From: Atlanticothrix silvestris CENA357
Lineage (GTDB): Bacteria > Cyanobacteriota > Cyanobacteriia > Cyanobacteriales > Nostocaceae
NCBI RefSeq assembly: GCF_016056295.1
Contig: NZ_JAECZB010000081.1
Coordinates: forward strand, 22,973 to 86,972
Length of the DNA: 64,000 bases
Reading direction: 5' to 3'
Made by a program: the position numbers and the translations under genes. Under the pieces are notes generated by a model. It made no database searches, was not told the origin of the DNA, and saw only the letters and a program-made list of their open reading frames with translations. Shown here piece after piece: positions 35,940-44,000 of the stretch (positions within the stretch are counted from its first letter, which is position 1; each line of letters opens with the position of its first letter).

Positions 35940-36109
35940 ATTAATCTATTTTTATAGCAAAGATTTTACTCTACCATCTAGCGTTGTACTCCTTAAACCT
36001 GATTTCTACTTTTATTCTGCCTAGAGCCACAAAACAGGTTTGATTACGAATTACGAATTAGTATTACGCCTATCATGACTTGTAGAAAGGGAAAAATTGG
36101 CGGCAGAAA

Positions 36110-36394
36110 ATGCGATTGATTTTATACACTAAACCAGGATGTCATTTGTGTGAAGGCTTACAGGAAAAGTTAGAACAAATTCACAACCTCAGTTTCGAGC
36201 TTGAAGTTCGAGATATTACGACTCGTGAAGACTGGTTCGGTGCATATCAGTATGAAGTACCTGTACTTTATTTATCGAACCGCCAAGACGCCAAGAGCGC
36301 CAAGTCAGAAGATGTGAAAGAAATACCTTTGCCACGTCCTTCTCCGCGTGCTAGTGTCCAGCAATTGGAGCAAATGTTGATTAAGTATTTATAA
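36110..36394 (+). CDS. Glutaredoxin-like protein with in-frame repeat insertion
   Basis: A 94-residue thioredoxin-fold protein. The active-site motif CHLC is in YTKPGCHLCEGLQEKLEQ and the cis-proline in YEVPVLYLS. Directly after this strand comes NRQDAKSAKSEDVKEI, coded by tandem CGCCAAGA units (36281-36304). This sequence is otherwise a dispersed intergenic repeat in cyanobacteria, so the repeat appears to have inserted in frame between two strands of the fold. The C-terminal SPRASVQQLEQMLIKYL is normal. It is likely still functional since the frame is kept. Confidence 0.75.
   Translation: MRLILYTKPGCHLCEGLQEKLEQIHNLSFELEVRDITTREDWFGAYQYEVPVLYLSNRQDAKSAKSEDVKEIPLPRPSPRASVQQLEQMLIKYL
36281..36304 (+). 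repeat. CGCCAAGA tandem repeat inside the glutaredoxin gene
   Basis: Three CGCCAAG(A) units in a row, embedded in frame in a coding sequence. It is the same kind of unit as the dispersed CGCCTTTGCGCC/CGCCAAGACGCC repeats common between genes in this group. Confidence 0.6.
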
Positions 36395-36440
36395 CAAAGG
36401 TAAACACAAATTTTCTAAAGCTGCTTTACACGTTTACCTG

Positions 36441-36566
36441 TAATGCTAATACATCGACTTGTTATGCTAATACATCGACTTGTAATGCCAATACAGCGAC
36501 TTGTCATGCCAATGCATCCACTTGTAATGCCAATACAGCGACTTGTAATGCCAATACAGCGACTTG
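36441..36566 (+). repeat. Six tandem copies of a 21-bp repeat upstream of murE
   Basis: Six consecutive 21-bp units starting TAATGCYAATRCA and ending ACTTG fill 36441-36566 without spacers. Copies 5 and 6 are identical and also match copy 3; copies 1, 2 and 4 differ at a few positions. 21 is three times seven, the usual repeat length in this group. One frame (starting 36442) is open through all copies, giving Asn-Ala-Asn-Thr-x-Thr-Cys heptads, but it has no start codon. Confidence 0.85.
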
Positions 36567-36665
36567 TAAAAATTAACCTTTACCCTTTATTTCTGTGAGT
36601 GTATCCAATTTGAAAAAAAATAATGCAGAATAAGCGCAAGGAAAACGTGTGGCGAGGTTCATAAC

Positions 36666-38165
36666 ATGAAATTGCGGGAATTACTAGCAGCGGTAGATAG
36701 TGTTGAACAGTTGGCTAATCATCCTACTGTTGAAGATGCAGAAGTCAAAGGACTAAAAACGAACTCTCACGCTTGCGGTGCGGGAGATTTGTTTATTGGG
36801 ATGCCAGGAACGCGAGTAGATGGTGGGGAATTTTGGCCAAGTGCGATCGCATCGGGGGCGGTGGCGGCGATTGTCTCTCCTGAAGCCGCCCAAAAAAATC
36901 CTCCTACAAATGATGCTGTTGTCATTAGTGCTAACAACATGACTACAGCTTGTGCCCAAATCGCCAGTGCTTTTTACGGTTATCCAGGACAAAAACTTAA
37001 ATTAGTGGGTGTGACTGGTACGAATGGCAAAACCACAACTACTCACCTGATTGAATTTTTGTTGACTAAAGCTAACCTGTCTACGGCTTTAATGGGAACT
37101 CTTTATACTCGTTGGCCTGGTTTTGAGCAAACTGCCATCCACACTACGCCTTTTGCTGTGGAATTACAACAGCAGCTAGCAGAAGCTGTAAATGCTGGTT
37201 GTGAGTTTGGGGTAATGGAAGTGAGTTCTCACGCTTTAGCTCAAGGTAGAGTTTTAGGTTGTCAATTTGAGGTAAGTGTATTTAGTAATCTCACCCAAGA
37301 TCACCTGGACTATCACAGCGATATGGAAGATTATTTTGCCGCCAAAGCGCTGTTATTTAGCTCTGATTATCTGAAAGGACGGGCAATCATTAATGCTGAT
37401 GATGCCTATGGTAAGCGGTTAATCGCTTCGTTAAATCCTCAACAAGTTTGGAGTTACAGCGTCAACGATCGCAGTGCTGATTTGTGGATGAGTGATTTAA
37501 ATTATCAACCTAACGGTGTCAGCGGTACTTTACATACACCCAAGGGCGAAGCGGCTTTTCGATCGCCTCTCGTCGGTCAATACAATTTAGAAAATCTCTT
37601 AGCTGCGATAGGCGCAATTTTACACTTGGGTTTAGATTTGTCATTAGTGGCATCTGCAATCTCGGAGTTTCCAGGAGTCCCCGGACGTATGGAACGGGTG
37701 CAAATTACTCCTGAGCAAGATATTAGCGTGATTGTAGATTATGCCCACACTCCAGATAGTTTAGAGAACTTGCTCAAAGCTGCACGTCCATTTATCCCTG
37801 GTAAGATGATTTGCGTGTTTGGCTGCGGCGGCGATCGCGATCGCACTAAGCGCCCCAAAATGGGTAAAATTGCCGCTGACTTAGCAGATGTTGCAGTAGT
37901 TACATCAGATAACCCCCGTACCGAAGACCCAGAACGAATTTTACAAGATGTTTTGTCTGGAATACCTGACACAGCAAAACCGACGGTAATAGGCGATCGC
38001 GCGATCGCCATTCGCACCGCTATTTTACAAGCACAACCCGGTGATGGAGTTTTACTCGCTGGCAAAGGTCACGAAGACTACCAAATTCTCGGTACTGAAA
38101 AAATTCACTTTGACGACCGCGAACACGCACGGGACGCTTTACAAGAAAGATTAGGGGCTAGGTAG
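36666..38165 (+). CDS. murE: UDP-MurNAc-tripeptide synthetase (Mur ligase E)
   Basis: A 499-residue cytoplasmic Mur ligase that adds the third amino acid to UDP-MurNAc-L-Ala-D-Glu in peptidoglycan synthesis. The ATP loop is GTNGKTTTTHL (from 118). The middle domain has VMEVSSHALAQGRV. The C-terminal domain carries DNPRTEDP (about 416-423), the motif linked to meso-diaminopimelate as substrate. Length is normal. The 21-bp repeat block lies 100 bp upstream and may sit in the promoter or leader. Confidence 0.95.
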   Translation: MKLRELLAAVDSVEQLANHPTVEDAEVKGLKTNSHACGAGDLFIGMPGTRVDGGEFWPSAIASGAVAAIVSPEAAQKNPPTNDAVVISANNMTTACAQIASAFYGYPGQKLKLVGVTGTNGKTTTTHLIEFLLTKANLSTALMGTLYTRWPGFEQTAIHTTPFAVELQQQLAEAVNAGCEFGVMEVSSHALAQGRVLGCQFEVSVFSNLTQDHLDYHSDMEDYFAAKALLFSSDYLKGRAIINADDAYGKRLIASLNPQQVWSYSVNDRSADLWMSDLNYQPNGVSGTLHTPKGEAAFRSPLVGQYNLENLLAAIGAILHLGLDLSLVASAISEFPGVPGRMERVQITPEQDISVIVDYAHTPDSLENLLKAARPFIPGKMICVFGCGGDRDRTKRPKMGKIAADLADVAVVTSDNPRTEDPERILQDVLSGIPDTAKPTVIGDRAIAIRTAILQAQPGDGVLLAGKGHEDYQILGTEKIHFDDREHARDALQERLGAR

Positions 38166-38187
38166 GAGGGAGGGGATGAACAATCTT

Positions 38188-38275
38188 GGGAAAAGGTTAA
38201 AGGGTAAAGGGTAAAGGGTAAAGGATGAAGAAACAAACCCTTTCCCCCTTTCCCTTTACCCTTCTTCCTTATGCC
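38188..38275. repeat. GGGTAAA heptamer repeat with complementary arm
   Basis: Four GGTAAAG/GGGTAAA units (38192-38224) are followed after a short spacer by CCCTTTCCCCCTTTCCC and TTTACCC, which are complementary. The block can form a long hairpin between murE and the next gene and may act as the murE terminator. Confidence 0.6.
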
Positions 38276-38378
38276 CTATTTATGTTTTGAAGTGGCTTTT
38301 TTGTGAAAAACTGACACATAAAGGTGAAAATCGATACATTGTTATTTGTGCGTTGTCCTTGTTGGTTGTGCTTGACTC

Positions 38379-39896
38379 ATGAATGATTCTCCGCGTCAGG
38401 ATCTGTCTTTATATCATTTGGCTTTGGGAGTGGAAGCGCCTCCTCAACCATTGCCTCTCAATCCTGCTACCCTGCTATCACTGGTAAGGTCACAAATAGA
38501 TTTACTAATTGAGCAGCAGATTGCCGCAACTTTCTGGGTTAAGTTACCACCTGGAAAAATTTGGCGCGCAGAATTAGTGCGTTACCAATTCTCAATAGGT
38601 GCGTCTGCTACGATCTATAATTGCCAAGTTGGAGAAAGAGGAATAGGCAAAAGCAAGGAAATAGAAAACTCAAATCCTCCTAAAGGATTGCAGCCTAGTT
38701 TTTCCCAAAGTCGTAACAATCAGGGGCAATGGAGAAATGTACAAGAAGAACTCATCTCACCATTGCATGATATTCGTGTGCAATTATTATCGCAAAGGCA
38801 ACTACGACGGGAATACTTTCTGATAGTGTTATCGCCACAGTTTTGTAGTTTAATTTTGGCTCATCGACCGATTAAAAAACGCCAAAACCAAATTTTGAGG
38901 AAGGTTAACACTAAGAAAACTCTGCCTTTGCTGACTATGACCACTACTGAAGGACAAGTTATTCAGCGAGTTTTAAGTGGTATCAAGCAGGTAACTTCAG
39001 CGGAGTTTTCTGCAATAATTAAACCTGCTGATTTGATTTGCTCCAGTGTATCTGAGCCAACTCTGATCAATCATCTGTTAGCAAAACAACTACAGCGACA
39101 GGATGAAATTAGCCGTCAACACAAAACTGCGCGGATTGCTAAGATGCAGCAGCAAAATCAAAAGCTGCGTCAAAAAGACCAACTCAAAGATAAATATTTA
39201 AGTAATGTGTGTCAGGAAATGCGTACACCTTTGACGCACATGAAGACTGCACTCTCACTATTAAATTCTCCGACTCTTAAGCCACCGCAACGACAACGTT
39301 ATTTACAAATGCTCAATACCCAGTGCGATCGCCAAAGTACTTTGATCACTGGTCTGTTGGATATGGTGGATCTGGAGCATAATTTAGAAAAAACAACTTT
39401 AGAGTTAGTCAACCTTACAGATGTTGTGCCTGGGATAGTCAGTACCTACCAACCTTTAGCCAAAGAAAAAGGCATCACATTAGCCTACACTGTATCAACT
39501 GAACTTCCACCTGTTTGGTGTGTGGTGAGTAGGCTAAGACAGATAGTAATTAATCTGCTACATAACAGCATTAAGTTTACCCCCAATGGTGGTCAGGTGT
39601 GGGTCAAAGCCCATGTGAGAGGCGATCATGTCCAATTAGAATTCCGCGATACAGGTATTGGTATTGCTGAAAGTGAAATTCCTAAAATCTTTGACTGCTT
39701 TTATCGGGTACGTTCTGGAGTCAGTGAAGATCTTGGCGGTGCTGGGTTAGGATTAACAATTGTCAAACGCTTATTGTGGCGTTGTGGTGGTTCTATTTAT
39801 GTTAAAAGTAAGCTGGATGAAGGTTCTACTTTTACAGTGCAGTTAGTAACTGCCCGCGACACACCCAAAGCGATCGCCACAGAACAACCGACTTAA
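38379..39896 (+). CDS. Histidine-kinase-like protein with Gln in place of phospho-acceptor His
   Basis: A 505-residue protein. The N-terminal 240 residues form an unrecognised sensory region. A coiled linker (KMQQQNQKLRQKDQLKDKYL) leads to a dimerisation helix whose H-box reads VCQEMRTPLTHMKTAL: Gln279 (codon CAG) stands where the phosphorylated His of SHELRTPL would be. The ATPase domain looks complete, with NLLHNSIKFTPNGG, DTGIGIAESEIPKIF and GGAGLGLTIVKRL. It may therefore bind ATP without autophosphorylation, or phosphorylate a partner, or the family may use Gln normally. Its stop codon overlaps that of the convergent gene at 39893. Confidence 0.75.
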   Translation: MNDSPRQDLSLYHLALGVEAPPQPLPLNPATLLSLVRSQIDLLIEQQIAATFWVKLPPGKIWRAELVRYQFSIGASATIYNCQVGERGIGKSKEIENSNPPKGLQPSFSQSRNNQGQWRNVQEELISPLHDIRVQLLSQRQLRREYFLIVLSPQFCSLILAHRPIKKRQNQILRKVNTKKTLPLLTMTTTEGQVIQRVLSGIKQVTSAEFSAIIKPADLICSSVSEPTLINHLLAKQLQRQDEISRQHKTARIAKMQQQNQKLRQKDQLKDKYLSNVCQEMRTPLTHMKTALSLLNSPTLKPPQRQRYLQMLNTQCDRQSTLITGLLDMVDLEHNLEKTTLELVNLTDVVPGIVSTYQPLAKEKGITLAYTVSTELPPVWCVVSRLRQIVINLLHNSIKFTPNGGQVWVKAHVRGDHVQLEFRDTGIGIAESEIPKIFDCFYRVRSGVSEDLGGAGLGLTIVKRLLWRCGGSIYVKSKLDEGSTFTVQLVTARDTPKAIATEQPT

Positions 39897-40984
39897 CAAG
39901 GTAAATAAATACTGACAGTAGTTCTTTTTTCAGGAATGCTTTCTATGATTAATTCACCACCATATAGTTTAACTATATGCTGAACAATAGTCAGTCCTAA
40001 TCCAGAACCTTGTTGCTCATAAGACTTGCGATCAAATTGTACAAAAGCGCCTATTCGCTCAATTTTGTCGTTTGTCATTCCTTTGCCATGATCTATTACA
40101 TATAAGCTAAATTTACGATCACTGAAATTGCTAATTACTCTAACTTCGCTACCAAGTAAAGAAAATTTAAATGCATTGTCGATTAATTCTTCAATGACCT
40201 TAATAAACTTCTGTTCTGGTATTTCTACAGTAGATTCTTGAAGTTCAAGCTTCAAATCTTTTTCTCTATTAAACTCTTTTGCTTTTTTGCCAGAAACATC
40301 ATTAATAATTGCTTGAGTAAGACATTTATCTGATTTTTCTCGAATGTGGCGAATTTTTTTTTGATCTCTAATAACTAATTCTAAATTACTATAGATTAAA
40401 AATCTTTGAGTTAATTTATGCAAACGATTTGCAGAAGTGTAAATTGATTCTGCAATTTCAACTTCTTCAGATTCATCAATTAAATCACGATTGTTCATTA
40501 GTAACTGCGACATACCTAGAATACCGTTCAAAGGTGTGTTGAGTTCATGAGGTAGTGAGTGAGCAATATTTATGCGTAATTCATCTAATTTAGCTTGAGA
40601 CTGGCGCTCTACCGCAGCTTGTTTTTCTAAACGGGTAGTAATTGCATTTAGTAGTTCTTCAGGTGTGAATGGTTTTGTTAAATAATCATCAGCACCAAGC
40701 ACCATACCGTGACGAAAATCAGAACGCTCTGCTTTAGCAGTGAGAAAAATCACAGGAATATTAGTAGTTATTTCATCTTGACGCAAAGCAGATAATACGC
40801 CGTAACCGTCTAATTCTGGCATCATGATGTCACAGATAATTAGATTTGGTAGTTTAGCTTTGGCAATTTTTAGCCCAATCTGGCCGTTTGGTGCTGTCAA
40901 AGCCTCAAACTCTGAAAGAATGAGAATTTCTTGAATATTTTCTCTAATTTGAGGTTCGTCTTCTATTACTAAAATTGTGTTCAT
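39893..40984 (-). CDS. Response regulator-histidine kinase hybrid
   Basis: A 363-residue protein. The receiver domain (1-120) has the acidic pair in VIEDEP, phospho-acceptor D52 in IICDIMMPELDGYG, and the conserved LTAKA and DDYLTKPF. It is followed by a kinase core with H146 in HSLPHELNTPLNGILGM, VIEELIDNAFKFS and GSGLGLTIVQHIV. The receiver comes first, so another kinase probably feeds it. It lies 92 bp downstream of the 1926-residue sensor kinase on the same strand, making a likely phosphorelay pair. Confidence 0.85.
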   Translation of the reverse strand: MNTILVIEDEPQIRENIQEILILSEFEALTAPNGQIGLKIAKAKLPNLIICDIMMPELDGYGVLSALRQDEITTNIPVIFLTAKAERSDFRHGMVLGADDYLTKPFTPEELLNAITTRLEKQAAVERQSQAKLDELRINIAHSLPHELNTPLNGILGMSQLLMNNRDLIDESEEVEIAESIYTSANRLHKLTQRFLIYSNLELVIRDQKKIRHIREKSDKCLTQAIINDVSGKKAKEFNREKDLKLELQESTVEIPEQKFIKVIEELIDNAFKFSLLGSEVRVISNFSDRKFSLYVIDHGKGMTNDKIERIGAFVQFDRKSYEQQGSGLGLTIVQHIVKLYGGELIIESIPEKRTTVSIYLPC

Positions 40985-41076
40985 TTAAGGATGATAAAGA
41001 TAGAGATATTAGTTGATTACACTATCTCGTTAATTATGTTTCCCTAAAATCATTCCCAGCTAACACAGTAATACTG

Positions 41077-44000
41077 TTATATAAGGCAATTAGTTGCCAT
41101 CAATGGAAGTTCTACCCTGAATGTTGTACCTACTCCAACTTCGCTAGCGACGGTAATTCGTCCTCCTTGGAGGTCTAAACATTTTTTGACAATTGTCAAT
41201 CCTAATCCAGTGCCTGGTGTATTACCAACGTTACTAGCGCGGTAAAAAGATTCAAATAAATGTTGCTGATCTTCTGGTGAAATACCAATACCCTCATCTT
41301 GGATGAGAAAAATTGCTGTTTCATATTGAACTGACAAATTAAATTCAACTTTGCTACCATCGGATGAATATTTGACAGCATTGGAAAACAAGTTGCTCAA
41401 GATTTGTCGCAGAAGTTTTGTGTCCATGCAAGCAATGAAATCATTTTCTAGTGATAAATTATGCAGATATTGAGGAGAAAATATTAAGGTATGGTTAGGG
41501 GCGCTGAGTTGTAATTCTTCTAGCAAAGTGCGACAAAAATCAACTAAACCGAAAGAAGTTGGCTCAAATGCTAATTTTCCGGCTTCAGCTTTATTAATTA
41601 GTAGGATGTCATCTAAAAGTTGAGTGGTGTGTTTAACGTAAGTTTGAATGCACTGTAGATGCTTTTGCTTTTGTGGTTCACCGAGTTTATGACTAAAATT
41701 CTTCAAAATGCCGGCAGAAGAGGCGATTACAGCCAAGGGTGTGCGGAACTCGTGGGATGTCATCGAAATGAAACGAGATTTCAAGTCACTGAGTTCTTTT
41801 TCTTTTTCTAAAGTTTTACAAATTTCTTCCTCTGCTTTTTTGCGGTCGCTGATGTCCATCCGTAAACCAATGATCTCTTGAGGATTACCATGTTCATCTA
41901 GCACAAACTTTAATTCATCAAAGAGCCAGCGATATTCTCCATCTCGATGCAGCCACCGATATTCATGGCTATAATGTCCTTTTTTCAGCAATTGCGACAA
42001 ATTTTGCAAAATTTGCGGAGCATCTTCAGGATGAATACGATCTATCCATAAATTAGGCTGGGTTAAAAATTCTTCTGCTCCGTAGCCGATGAGATTAAAT
42101 ACATTTTCACTAATATATGTAGTTTGGGTTGGGTAATAATTTCTTGTTAATGGCTGAGCTGTAAAAATCACCGCCGGGCTGGAAGCAATCAAAAATTGTA
42201 GCCTTTCTTTAACTTGACGTAGTTCCGCTTCTGTTTGTCTGCGCTCGTTCAATTCTATTTGCAGTTGAGCATAAAGTCCTGATTGTTTTGTGGCTATAGC
42301 TAGCTGATTTGCTAACTGTTGTAACAACTCAATTTCTCCTGACTTCCATTCTCTGGGGGATGAACACTGGTGAGCAATTAATAAACCCCAAAGCATACCT
42401 TGTTGGATAATAGGAATCACTAACTTGGCGCGAATTTGCATGTCTAACATAAACTGTTTCATACAGCTAGGACTAGTACGCAAATTACGGTCAGAAAGAG
42501 CGTAAATATTACCCTTTGCATAATGCAGATAGCATTCGTGAGGGAAAGATTCTACAGGAAAAGAATGTTCAAGTATACTTTCATAATCGCAAGTCAAAGC
42601 TTCAGCAATAACTTTACCTGTGCCATCTGGTAAAATTCGGTAAATAAGTACTCGATCAACTTTGAGTAGCTTGTGAATTTCAGCGACTGTGACATTCAAA
42701 GTAGCCTGTAAATCTAAAAATTCTCGGATGCGTTGAGTAATGACATTAACTAGTCGTTCTCGTTCGATTTGTTGTTGAAGTGCATCTTGAGCTAGTTTGC
42801 GTTCTGTAATATCTGTCGCAACGCCTAAGATACCCCTTACCTGACCATTAGGTGCAATTAAAGGAACTCTAATAGATTGAAAATAGCATTCTTCTTTTGT
42901 TGCTTTTTTAATACTAGATTCCAGCATTTGAATTGGCTGTAACATGGAAAAAACAGCTTGGTCAAAATCGTTGAATCGCTGAAGTTCTGTATTTGAATAA
43001 AATTCTGCATCAGTTCTACCCACTAATTCGGGAATAGTGGTGTGATGGAAGTCAGCCATAGCCTGATTGACAAGCAAAAACTTGCCTTGGGTATCTTTGA
43101 CAAAAATGCAGTTGGGGTTGTTATCAATAATGCTACGCAGAAAGATCCTTTGTTCTTCTAGAAGTCGCTCTGCTTCTTTACGCTGGCTGATGTCACGACA
43201 TACACATATTAAATCACCTTGTTCCGAAATCGTGAGAGAAACTTCTTCTTCAAAAAGGCTACCATCTTTTCTTTTCGCAATTGCCTCTCCTCTCCAATGT
43301 TTTTGTTGCATTAAGATAGGAAAAATTTCTGTTTGAAAACGATTGATTTCGTGTGGTTCGTAAATTTCTTTCCATGTCTTACCAATGATTTGGTCAGCAC
43401 TAGTATAGCCAAACATCTCAACATGAGCTTTATTGAGATATATATAGTTATTTTGGCTGAGAATACCAATACCATCTATAGCAGCTTCTACTGCTGCAAA
43501 TTGGCGTTTAAGTTCTTCTTGTGCAAGTTTGCGATCGCGGATATCTTCAATCACATCAATCAAATAAATTGGCTGATTATTAACATCTTTAATCAGGGAA
43601 ACAGTCAAATTTACCCAAACTGAATTACCACTTTTATGTAAATAGCGTTTTTCTAGAGAAAATGTTTCTACTTTTCCTTTGATTAATTTTTGCAACTCAT
43701 GCAGATGACATTGCAAATCTTCTGGATGAGTAATATCCATAAAGGTTTTGTTCAGCAGTTCTTCTTGGCTGTAGCCCAAAATCTCACATAGTTTCTGATT
43801 AACTTTCAGAATATGCCCATCTAAAGTTGATAGTCTAATTCCTACAGCTGCTTGATGAAAAATCGCTCTGAGTTCGGCTTCACTTTCTTGCAGTTCTAAA
43901 GTACGTTGTTCAACCCTAGCTTCTAACTCTCGATTTAATTGTTGTAGAGCTTCTTGCGCCCGTTGACGTTGTAATTCAGCGCTAGCTCTGGCTGCAAATA

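Noticed and set aside
36441..36566. Tandem repeats as a CRISPR array
   Set aside because: The 21-bp units abut directly with no unique spacers and no cas gene is near.
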